From NCBI GenBank assembly GCA_015486655.1, contig WFRF01000198.1, positions 1 through 5,427 of the forward strand: a stretch of 5,427 nucleotides of DNA, read 5' to 3'. The stretch comes from Caldifarciminota bacterium. GTDB taxonomy: Bacteria > Hydrothermota > 32-111 > QNBC01. Shown in pieces: positions 1 through 5,095 of the stretch. Every line of letters starts with the position of its first letter. Positions within the stretch are counted from its first letter, which is position 1. The notes beneath the pieces were generated by a model. The model searched no databases. It worked only from the letters and a program-made list of their open reading frames with translations, and was not told where the DNA came from. Position numbers and translations under genes: made by a program.

Positions 1-456
1 ATTCATAACTCTCCCCTTTTTACTGATATAATCCTTATGCCTAAAATTAGGAGGCGAAAATATGTTACCTGCCGATACGGGCAATATAATATATTTTTCT
101 GTTATTCCCGCAAATTTCCATAGAGGTTCATGATCCATAATTTCTTTCGATTTGATTATCGTATTGCCGTTTTTAAGAGTAAATACGAATTTTCCTCTAA
201 AGTAACCGTTATAATTGTTCACAGGAGAAACCGATATCATATATAATACGGGTTCACCTTTAACATAATACTTCTTGTCCGTTTCCAGTTTGGCTCTATA
301 TACGGCCTTTTTTTTCCCCTCGGGGGTACGTCGTAAAGATGCATCTCCTCTTTGTTTCAGTCCATAATAATCCCGGAACCAGGGTTTAAAACAATATGTT
401 GTCTTCGGGAAAAACAGAACTATCATTAAAAATACGATTATGGTAATACGTTTCAT
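1..456 (-). CDS. Secreted protein of unknown function, 3' end cut by window edge
   Basis: I read 152 open codons from an ATG at 454-456 down to base 1 with no stop, so the C-terminus lies outside the window. The first 22 residues look like a Sec signal peptide: Lys-Arg, then a hydrophobic run (ITIIVFLMIVLFF), then a polar stretch ending TTYC. Tyr precedes that Cys, which is wrong for a lipobox, so cleavage by signal peptidase I is more likely than lipidation. The mature part is basic and beta-rich. The segment around residues 62-80 (YYVKGEPVLYMISVSPVNN) resembles the opening strands of Ig-like sandwich domains with a 'GEPV' turn, but that is only a resemblance. The start is supported by a strong GGAGG site eight bases upstream. 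It lies 14 bases after the lipoprotein metalloprotease gene, so the two are very probably cotranscribed and may act together in the envelope. I do not recognise a family and assign no function. Confidence 0.8.
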   Translation of the reverse strand, partial: MKRITIIVFLMIVLFFPKTTYCFKPWFRDYYGLKQRGDASLRRTPEGKKKAVYRAKLETDKKYYVKGEPVLYMISVSPVNNYNGYFRGKFVFTLKNGNTIIKSKEIMDHEPLWKFAGITEKYIILPVSAGNIFSPPNFRHKDYISKKGRVMN

Positions 457-464
457 TGCCAATA

Positions 465-470
465 CCTCCA
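465..470 (-). promoter_or_regulatory. Ribosome binding site of the downstream secreted-protein gene
   Basis: On the minus strand TGGAGG starts directly after the TAA stop of the lipoprotein gene (471-473) and ends eight bases before the ATG at 456. This strong site fixes the start of the truncated gene and shows that it is translated independently within an operon. Confidence 0.8.
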
Positions 471-1754
471 TTAAAACCTTCTGAAATAAAATTGGGAATA
501 TCTTGAAATTGAATCTTCCTGATCCCAATTAAAAGACCTACCTATGTATGTCGACATCAATTTTATTTTATTACTATCCGTCTCGATATACATAATATTA
601 TCATCATCTGTATAATTATCCTCCAAATTACCTGCCGCGTGGCCGAGCTCGTGGGCTATTAACATACCCAAAACCTTTTTATAGTCGCTCATAAATTTCG
701 TCGTATCTAAGTATCCTGAAATGCTATCATAATATGCAGGATCCTCACATATAAGATTATATATTGTATTATTATTTACAAAAACAGGATCGTTATAATA
801 ATCTACACCGTAGCAATAATATCTGTAATTCCCGTAACCACTGTATGAACATCCCTCTACCGCCCCCGCACCTGCTCCCGTTAAGTGAAGAATAACATGC
901 AAGGAATATTCATCCGTAGTATCATTAAAGTACTTAAATCTCCACGCGGAGTAATTATGATCCTCGGAATATAAAAGCAATTCATAACCCGAAGGGTCTT
1001 CCTGAGGCGGTTCATCATCTATTGAATCAGGCAAGCTCGTCTCAATAGTTACATTTTGAACCCCATTAAATAATGATTTAACCTCGCTAAATATATCATC
1101 TATTGTGATATAATGAGAAATAATGCCAATAAAACCCCCCGTATATGTGATTTCCAATCTCATCTTTTTGGTAAAAGATAAATTAAACGGTTTTTTATAA
1201 ATCCCTCTCGGATTTCTTTTATGATCTTTTATAACTACTCTGTTATCGTTTAAGACTACAACAAAAGAAAAGGCAGAATCAATAATTGAATTAAAATACC
1301 CTCCACTTGAAGAAATACCAATAGAGCCATCTAACCTGACAATTTTCAAAGTGTCTTCAAAAATGATTCTATATGGATCCCAATCATTATAAAATGATTG
1401 CCCTTCAACTATTTTCATGTTTCTTTCATAATACGTCAAGCCTGTTGTAATCCACTTTGTCTCATCAAGATTAATATCTTCGAGACCACTGTCATTGCCG
1501 GTTATTGTTGCCCTCAATAAATAATACAAGGTATCATTATAATCCGCATTGGGAAGAGCAATAATTACATTGCCATAATTAAAATAGTCCGCATAACTCA
1601 TATTTTCACTGGGAAATTCAAAGCTTATATCAAGTGTATCCCCACCTTCAGTAATATGCCATGAACCTCCTCCTCCCGAGCCTCCGCAACCGCTGAACAT
1701 AATCATATTATATAATATGATTACAAAAATCGCAAATTCAATAACTCTTTTCAT
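471..1754 (-). CDS. Predicted lipoprotein zinc metalloprotease, metzincin-like
   Basis: This 427-residue protein starts with KR and a hydrophobic segment to residue 20, then FSGC with Cys23 as the likely lipid-modified residue. Phe at -3 is not the classical lipobox residue but is tolerated in some lineages. A Gly/Ser-rich tether (GGSGGGGS) follows. Residues about 40-240 look like a beta-rich domain without a family I can name. An acidic, Pro-rich linker lies at about 242-256. The C-terminal part carries HELGHAAGNLED (His368, Glu369, His372, Gly375, Glu378) and, seven residues after it, NIMY (386-389). This is the HExxHxxGxx(H/D) zinc helix plus Met-turn of metzincin peptidases, with Glu at the usual third-ligand position. 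Three further Cys (302, 314, 336) could form a disulfide outside the cytoplasm. The start has a near-perfect Shine-Dalgarno site and a TATAAT upstream. The inferred role is a membrane-anchored extracytoplasmic peptidase; its substrate is unknown. Confidence 0.9.
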   Translation of the reverse strand: MKRVIEFAIFVIILYNMIMFSGCGGSGGGGSWHITEGGDTLDISFEFPSENMSYADYFNYGNVIIALPNADYNDTLYYLLRATITGNDSGLEDINLDETKWITTGLTYYERNMKIVEGQSFYNDWDPYRIIFEDTLKIVRLDGSIGISSSGGYFNSIIDSAFSFVVVLNDNRVVIKDHKRNPRGIYKKPFNLSFTKKMRLEITYTGGFIGIISHYITIDDIFSEVKSLFNGVQNVTIETSLPDSIDDEPPQEDPSGYELLLYSEDHNYSAWRFKYFNDTTDEYSLHVILHLTGAGAGAVEGCSYSGYGNYRYYCYGVDYYNDPVFVNNNTIYNLICEDPAYYDSISGYLDTTKFMSDYKKVLGMLIAHELGHAAGNLEDNYTDDDNIMYIETDSNKIKLMSTYIGRSFNWDQEDSISRYSQFYFRRF

Positions 1755-1757
1755 TAC

Positions 1758-1764
1758 ACCTCCT
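1758..1764 (-). promoter_or_regulatory. Ribosome binding site of the lipoprotein metalloprotease gene
   Basis: The minus strand reads AAAAGGAGGTGTA followed by ATG. AAGGAGGTG is an almost complete complement to the 16S rRNA 3' end, but only four bases separate GGAGG from the start codon, which is on the short side. It supports the start at 1754, as does the signal peptide that begins there. Confidence 0.85.
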
Positions 1765-1783
1765 TTTGTGTTATTTAAATATC

Positions 1784-1812
1784 ATTATACCCTTTACCAA
1801 GGGGAATTTACT
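1784..1812 (-). promoter_or_regulatory. Putative sigma70-type promoter for the lipoprotein operon
   Basis: The minus strand has a perfect TATAAT at 1784-1789, about 30 bases before the ATG. It predicts transcription from about 1777 and a leader of roughly 22 bases that includes the ribosome binding site. At spacings of 16-19 bases no good -35 box is present (AGTAAA at 17), so the promoter may be weak or need an activator. The spacer and -35 region lie inside a copy of the GGGGAATTTA repeat, including a small CCCTT-TACC-AAGGG hairpin at 1790-1803. Confidence 0.5.
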
Positions 1813-1818
1813 GATATA
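1790..1818 (+). repeat. GGGGAATTTACTGATA repeat, copy 1
   Basis: It reads CCCTTTACCAAGGGG then AATTTACTGATATA. CCCTT and AAGGG can pair around a four-base loop. Copies 2 (2005-2030) and 3 (2308-2335) share the same plan of a pyrimidine-rich start, a G-run, and then AATTTA, in the same orientation. This copy directly abuts the TATAAT of the lipoprotein promoter. Confidence 0.6.
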
Positions 1819-1942
1819 GCCTTGAAGCGAGTTCAATGTTTTAATGAGAATCATATTATTTATCATTTCCTTAATATTTATGCAATTTCCATGCCAGGAT
1901 AGCAAGCGTCACAATTCCATAACTTACAAAATTAGCATTTTT

Positions 1943-1989
1943 AAAAGTGTGTAATATTTTCACACTCTGTGAAAATTCTACACACTTTT
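1943..1989. repeat. 47-base near-perfect palindrome (long hairpin or operator-like dyad)
   Basis: Outer arms AAAAGTGTGTA (1943-1953) and TACACACTTTT (1979-1989) are perfectly complementary. Inner arms ATTTTCACA (1956-1964) and TGTGAAAAT (1968-1976) also match perfectly around the loop CTC. The only interruption is a two-by-two internal mismatch. In total 20 base pairs form in 47 bases. The stem is AT-rich with GTGTG/CACAC cores. It lies about 390 bases after the pmbA stop and about 190 bases before the lipoprotein start. It could be a cruciform or RNA hairpin of a mobile repeat, a regulator binding site, or a poor bidirectional terminator. The symmetry is certain, the role is not. Confidence 0.85.
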
Positions 1990-2004
1990 TAGGATTTTTT
2001 CATT

Positions 2005-2030
2005 CTTTTACAGAGGGAAATTTACTGATA
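2005..2030 (+). repeat. GGGGAATTTACTGATA repeat, copy 2
   Basis: It reads CTTTTACAGAGGGAAATTTACTGATA and aligns with copy 1 through TTTACTGATA with only a few changes. It runs straight into the purine-rich short repeat array at 2030, the same junction seen in copy 3. Confidence 0.6.
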
Positions 2031-2066
2031 AGTAAGAACTAAGAAGTAGGAAGTAGGAAGTAGAGG
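2030..2066 (+). repeat. Degenerate short-repeat array, purine-rich orientation (array 1)
   Basis: Units of the type AAGTAGG/AAGAACT repeat in tandem at about seven bases. The 13-mer AGAACTAAGAAGT at 2035-2047 is the exact reverse complement of 13-mers at 2212-2224 and 2240-2252, so this array is inverted relative to array 3 and could pair with it. Confidence 0.75.
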
Positions 2067-2081
2067 AAATATAATATAATC

Positions 2082-2117
2082 ACTTACGATTTAACTTTTT
2101 AGTTCTCACTTCTCTCT
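2082..2117 (+). repeat. Degenerate short-repeat array, pyrimidine-rich orientation (array 2)
   Basis: It contains ATTTAACTTTTTAGTTCTCA (2089-2108), which matches 2207-2226 at 19 of 20 positions. It is therefore a direct copy of the start of array 3, lying on the other side of the hairpin unit at 2121-2177. Confidence 0.7.
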
Positions 2118-2120
2118 CCC

Positions 2121-2177
2121 TTTAGAATACCCCTCAGTCAGGTGGAACCGGACAGCTCCCCTAAAAGTGGAGCAGCT
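2121..2177. repeat. Two-hairpin repeat unit A (CCCCTCAGTC...GACAGCTCCCC type)
   Basis: Hairpin one pairs GTC-A-GGT (2137-2143) with ACC-G-GAC (2147-2153), with one mismatch. Hairpin two pairs GCTCCCCT (2155-2162) with AGTGGAGC (2166-2173), with one mismatch and loop AAA. On the minus strand it reads GGGGAGCTGTC...GACTGAGGGGT. From memory that is a kind of non-coding repeat dispersed in many anaerobe genomes, but I could not check this. It is flanked on both sides by pyrimidine-rich short-repeat arrays and is markedly more GC-rich than its surroundings. Confidence 0.65.
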
Positions 2178-2206
2178 ATTCTTAGGGATGATAAAATTAA
2201 TTACAT

Positions 2207-2273
2207 ATTTAACTTCTTAGTTCTCAGTTCTCACTTTTCACTTCTTAGTTCTAACTTCTTACTTCCTACTTAT
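2207..2273 (+). repeat. Degenerate short-repeat array, pyrimidine-rich orientation (array 3)
   Basis: This is the longest array, with tandem ACTTCTTAGTTCT/CACTTTT-like units. The exact 13-mer ACTTCTTAGTTCT occurs twice, at 2212-2224 and 2240-2252, 28 bases apart (four seven-base steps). It is inverted relative to arrays 1 and 4, so transcripts could form long imperfect stems. Confidence 0.75.
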
Positions 2274-2275
2274 AT

Positions 2276-2329
2276 TAGAACACCCCGTCCTGACATTCGT
2301 CAGTCCACCCTTTTTTAGAGGGGAATTTA
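2276..2329. repeat. Hairpin repeat unit B with GGGGAATTTA end
   Basis: It begins TAGAACACCCC, parallel to TAGAATACCCC of unit A. A perfect five-base stem CTGAC (2290-2294) / GTCAG (2299-2303) closes the loop ATTC. It then runs through CCACCCTTTTTTAGAGGGG into AATTTA. The shared opening and the same GTC...GTC-like core suggest that units A and B belong to related families. Confidence 0.6.
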
Positions 2330-2335
2330 TTTATA
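2308..2335 (+). repeat. GGGGAATTTA repeat, copy 3
   Basis: It reads CCCTTTTTTAGAGGGG then AATTTATTTATA. It is the right end of unit B and runs directly into purine-rich array 4, as copy 2 runs into array 1. CCCT and AGGG can pair weakly. It differs from copy 2 chiefly at CTG to TTT in the tail. Confidence 0.6.
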
Positions 2336-2354
2336 AGTGAGAAGTGGGAAGTGA
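2333..2354 (+). repeat. Degenerate short-repeat array, purine-rich orientation (array 4)
   Basis: ATAAGTGAGAAGTGGGAAGT is the same unit type as array 1 (ATAAGTAAGAACTAAGAAGT) and follows a GGGGAATTTA copy in the same way. It ends about 27 bases beyond the pmbA stop codon. Confidence 0.65.
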
Positions 2355-2380
2355 TATAAATGGAAGATTTTGTTTATTTT

Positions 2381-3616
2381 CTAATAAATGCGTCTTACAT
2401 TCATGCGTGTATACATAAACGGATTGAGAGATGTATCCGAAAAGTATTTCTTGTCAGTCCCTATATAGTTCTTTCCGAGCGTTTCGAATATATTCCCCGA
2501 AAGGAGAAGTTGAGGAAGCATGCCTATAATTTCCCCGTTTTCCATTAGAACGGAAAACTGAACGGGAATTGCATAATCCCCTTTATCATCCACACTGCCT
2601 CCCCCCATTATTATGGGAAGAATCGCTCTCTCAGGCGTTTCGATAGTCTGCATATCATCAAAAAGCAACGAATTTGCCAAGGTTTGGGGGGACTTATTAT
2701 AATCGGGTTTTATCCCGTTTCCCGTAGGTTCTTCATCATATAGGGCGGCAGTCCGTCTGTCGTAAATGAGGGTTTCAAACACACCGTTCTTTATGATTGC
2801 CAATTCCGGAGCTTCCCTTATGTAAGATTCATCATCAAATGCATCAAACAGATTCTTGTCGGGTTTGTATCCTACATCAAATATGTTCAGTCTCTCATGG
2901 AATATCCGTCTGCCCAACAGCTCATTAAACAGAGAAGCCTTTTTCTTATAATTGTCGCCGATTATGGATTCTTTGATTTTAGCTGCTATTATCGTTTGAT
3001 CAAATTCCGGAAATGCTACGGGAATATTGTAATTTCTGAGCTTCATGGGATTTCCTATTGCTTTTATTAACTTCTCAACTTTCGTTATATATTCATCGAA
3101 TGAAAATAATTTATTGTCTAAATAGGGAAGAACTCCATCAAAAATATTCTTACTTTTACTGTGTTTAACAAGAAGGGTAACATCTACCAGCGGATACCTG
3201 ACCGAAAGATCCGTCAAATCCGAAAAAGAAATCTTTTTTTCAATTACTGCAAATCTGATCTTATTTGTAAAGATGTAATCCGGAAATCCTTTTCTCAGTC
3301 CCTCTATAAGTTTTTCTCCAAATCGAATAAACTCTTTATTTGTAGGCAAATCCCCTTGTCTTATGAAAGATTTATGCATTATGCTCTTTTGGGGGATGGG
3401 ATAGTTGTACAGCTGGCCGTATTGAATGTTATTTTCAACCTCTTTAATTAAAGAAGAAAATCCCACGTTACCCTTTGAAGCAACAATAGCTATTTTATCC
3501 TTGTAAAACAACCTGACAGCTCTTCTGACAATTTCATTGCATTTAATACTGTAAACATCCGAGTTCTTGATTTCTATGACTGTTTCTTGAATCGTTTTCT
3601 GGTATTTCTCAATCAT
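2381..3616 (-). CDS. pmbA: TldE/PmbA-type partner subunit of the TldD metallopeptidase
   Basis: This is a 411-residue member of the TldD/PmbA family, somewhat shorter than the roughly 450 residues of E. coli TldE. The N-terminal half has the usual open-sheet pattern (AVRLFYKDKIAIVASKGNVG, residues 33-52). The C-terminal half has DDE at 261-263, PTGN at 297-300, and a Gly-rich GGGSVDDKGDY stretch near 338-348, each with a counterpart in the neighbouring TldD or its relatives. It lacks HExxxH and the C-terminal zinc Cys; its only Cys is residue 26. That matches the known role of TldE as the non-catalytic half of a TldD-TldE heterodimer, which degrades unfolded peptides and, in some species, trims RiPP leader peptides. 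The TAA of tldD is followed by one base and this ATG, with no clear Shine-Dalgarno site, so translation is probably coupled. It is cytoplasmic. Confidence 0.92.
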   Translation of the reverse strand: MIEKYQKTIQETVIEIKNSDVYSIKCNEIVRRAVRLFYKDKIAIVASKGNVGFSSLIKEVENNIQYGQLYNYPIPQKSIMHKSFIRQGDLPTNKEFIRFGEKLIEGLRKGFPDYIFTNKIRFAVIEKKISFSDLTDLSVRYPLVDVTLLVKHSKSKNIFDGVLPYLDNKLFSFDEYITKVEKLIKAIGNPMKLRNYNIPVAFPEFDQTIIAAKIKESIIGDNYKKKASLFNELLGRRIFHERLNIFDVGYKPDKNLFDAFDDESYIREAPELAIIKNGVFETLIYDRRTAALYDEEPTGNGIKPDYNKSPQTLANSLLFDDMQTIETPERAILPIIMGGGSVDDKGDYAIPVQFSVLMENGEIIGMLPQLLLSGNIFETLGKNYIGTDKKYFSDTSLNPFMYTRMNVRRIY

Positions 3617-3617
3617 A

Positions 3618-4976
3618 TTAACTTATTTCCAGGGACTTAATTCTTACTTTAGGCCCGCCGAACCCCACAGGCAGGTGCGTTTGATTAAGCTTATTACATC
3701 CGCCCTGGGCATTGAATATCAGTTTAAAATCATTGGAGATACCCTCTATGGATTCCAAAGTCTCAAATACCGAACCTGTCGCCGTTGAAATAATAACCGG
3801 TTCCGCAATTTTACCCTTTCTTATCATATAACTGAGTCCCGGCGTCAACGTAAAAGTTGACATACCGAATCCCTGCTTAACGGTTTTAATATATATTCCC
3901 AATTTTATATCCGATATCAATTCATCAAACGGAATTTCACCTTTTTTAAAATATGTATTTGTCATTCTCACAATGGGTTCGTGTTCCGCATCCACGGCAC
4001 GCCCGTTTCCCGTAGGCTTTTCCCCCATTAATGATGCTGTTGTCAGTGTGTGTAATCTTCCGGACAGTATTCCGTCTTTAACAAGATAGGTTTTAAAAGA
4101 AGGTACCCCTTCGTCATCATAAGGTATATACCCGCATGATGCAGGTAATCCGCCGTAATCGACTATGCTGACATTTTCATTTGCAACCTTTCTACCTATG
4201 GCCCATTCTTTTTGAGCTATTTTGTCTCCGATCATGAAATCGGCTTCGGATTTGTGACCGAAAGATTCATGGGCAAACAATCCGGCGGCAAACTCCGATA
4301 ATACCGTTGTATATTGCCCTGGAGCTATATGTTTCGCATTTATAAAACCTTTTACCTCTTCGAGACGTTCTTTCAGAGCCTCTTCCCTTTTTAATAGGTG
4401 GTCTATGGTGTTATTGCCTATAAAATAGCTTCCGGAAAAGATGTTGCTTCCCTCACCGGCTATATATTTAATTGTAAATCCACATAGAGCCTTATCATAC
4501 GCAATATCAGTACCAAGAGAGTTTTTAATGCGTTTTATTAAATATTTATCATTATAAACAATCTCATACGAACGAATATAATTAAAACGTTTTATGATTT
4601 CTTCATATCCCCTTAAAATATCGATTTTATCCTTTACCTTTCTTTTGGAGGGGTTTAAATGCTCGTATTTAATCAGATTTTCCTTTACGGGATCAATGTT
4701 AAATCGGATATTGGATTTTTCATGGGTAACGCTGTCTGCAAGTCCGTCCAGTTCTTTTATTTTGTTTTTGACATTTTTCTCATCCACTGTGGATGTCATA
4801 AACCATCTGTTATTTTTAAAAATCCTTATGAAAATCCCCGATGACGGGGTCTCGGTAGCATATTTTATTTTCCCGTCCTTGATTTTTATTTCAGTCAGAT
4901 ATTCCTCTTCACATCTTACATCAACAAAATGATTATTTATCGGATATACCTTAAAATCTCCCACATATCTGTCCAT
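3618..4976 (-). CDS. tldD: TldD-type zinc metallopeptidase, catalytic subunit
   Basis: This 452-residue protein has no signal peptide, so it acts in the cytoplasm. The N-terminal half (about 15-210) carries the family pattern VDVRCEEEYLTEIKIKDGKI. The catalytic half has HESFGH (His236, Glu237, His241), the HExxxH zinc motif given as HEAIGH in E. coli TldD. It is followed by SEAD, YDDEG (286-290), PTGNG (321-325), and Cys427 in QGGCN, which is the third zinc ligand in known structures. It ends with VGFGGPKVRI, the usual TldD C-terminus. It is slightly shorter than E. coli TldD (481). With the adjoining pmbA gene it should form the heterodimeric peptidase. No RiPP precursor or CcdA-like antitoxin lies nearby, so the substrate is open. 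The ATG at 4976 is preceded by GAGGGG only one base away, an abnormal spacing. A GTG four codons further on is a weaker alternative. Confidence 0.94.
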   Translation of the reverse strand: MDRYVGDFKVYPINNHFVDVRCEEEYLTEIKIKDGKIKYATETPSSGIFIRIFKNNRWFMTSTVDEKNVKNKIKELDGLADSVTHEKSNIRFNIDPVKENLIKYEHLNPSKRKVKDKIDILRGYEEIIKRFNYIRSYEIVYNDKYLIKRIKNSLGTDIAYDKALCGFTIKYIAGEGSNIFSGSYFIGNNTIDHLLKREEALKERLEEVKGFINAKHIAPGQYTTVLSEFAAGLFAHESFGHKSEADFMIGDKIAQKEWAIGRKVANENVSIVDYGGLPASCGYIPYDDEGVPSFKTYLVKDGILSGRLHTLTTASLMGEKPTGNGRAVDAEHEPIVRMTNTYFKKGEIPFDELISDIKLGIYIKTVKQGFGMSTFTLTPGLSYMIRKGKIAEPVIISTATGSVFETLESIEGISNDFKLIFNAQGGCNKLNQTHLPVGFGGPKVRIKSLEIS

Positions 4977-4984
4977 ACCCCTCT

Positions 4985-5013
4985 TTAATAGTATATATTT
5001 GCCCCTGTGTCAA
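4985..5013 (-). promoter_or_regulatory. Promoter of the tldD-pmbA operon, nearly leaderless
   Basis: The minus strand has a consensus TTGACA at 5008-5013, a 17-base spacer, and TATTAA at 4985-4990. Only eight bases (AGAGGGGT) lie between that -10 box and the ATG, which puts the predicted start within a base or two of the start codon. An overlapping TATACT (4990-4995) is a better -10 box but has a poor -35 (TTTGCT); it would give a leader of about seven bases. Either way the leader is very short. Confidence 0.6.
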
Positions 5014-5060
5014 GCAAAATATTATAAATACCGATGTTTTAAGGATTTCTCGTCTGACTT

Positions 5061-5086
5061 AAAATCTTATTAAAATTAAGAGTTTT
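5061..5086 (-). terminator. Weak AT-rich hairpin, possible terminator after the ChrB-domain gene
   Basis: TCTTA (5065-5069) pairs with TAAGA (5077-5081) around a seven-base loop, extended by AAAA/TTTT across one bulged base. On the minus strand the stem is followed by TTTT, and it sits ten bases past the stop at 5096. The stem has almost no G-C pairs, so termination would be inefficient. It is listed mainly because nothing better separates this gene from the tldD promoter. Confidence 0.3.
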
Positions 5087-5095
5087 GATTCGGTC

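Larger units (their letters stand above)
1755..2380. other. 626-base gene-free repeat island between pmbA and the lipoprotein gene
   Basis: I see no credible gene here on either strand. The stretch holds the lipoprotein promoter, a 47-base palindrome, three same-orientation motif copies, two hairpin-bearing repeat units and four arrays of degenerate short repeats; each is listed separately. Bases 1825-1942 are the least repetitive part. Within them the minus strand has a short open frame ending YGIVTLAILAWKLHKY then TAA at 1871, without a supported start. The density of repeats suggests a site that has gathered several non-coding elements rather than a decayed gene. Confidence 0.75.

Noticed and set aside
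1717..1902. Plus-strand 61-codon open frame starting inside the lipoprotein signal-peptide region
   Set aside because: It runs antisense across the lipoprotein start, ribosome binding site and promoter, has no Shine-Dalgarno site, and gives a composition without recognisable pattern.
1943..1989. Palindrome as the intrinsic terminator of tldD-pmbA
   Set aside because: It is about 390 bases past the pmbA stop, its stem is AT-rich, and on the minus strand its T-run is part of the arm. A terminator role is possible but not supported.
2030..2354. Short-repeat arrays as a CRISPR array
   Set aside because: Repeats are about seven bases, degenerate and in both orientations, with no unique spacers of constant length and no cas genes.
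1755..2380. Small RiPP precursor or toxin-antitoxin gene in the gap next to pmbA
   Set aside because: I checked ATG and GTG starts with upstream purine runs on both strands. None gives a supported small frame; the best hits are four codons long or come from repeat sequence.
2360..2548. Plus-strand 62-codon open frame (MEDFVYFLINASYIH...)
   Set aside because: It is antisense to the conserved C-terminus of pmbA. The upstream GAAGTG comes from the short-repeat array, not from a designed ribosome binding site.
2879..2899. HE pair in PmbA (FHERLNIF) as a possible zinc site
   Set aside because: The sixth residue is Ile rather than His, so HExxxH is not formed, and the position does not align with HESFGH of TldD.
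3161..3451. Plus-strand 96-codon open frame
   Set aside because: It lies wholly antisense to pmbA, without a ribosome binding site or family signal; it is a shadow of the coding strand.
4594..4932. Plus-strand open frames of 112 and 61 codons, one within the other's range
   Set aside because: Both lie antisense inside tldD, overlap each other in different frames, and look like hydrophobic shadow translations.
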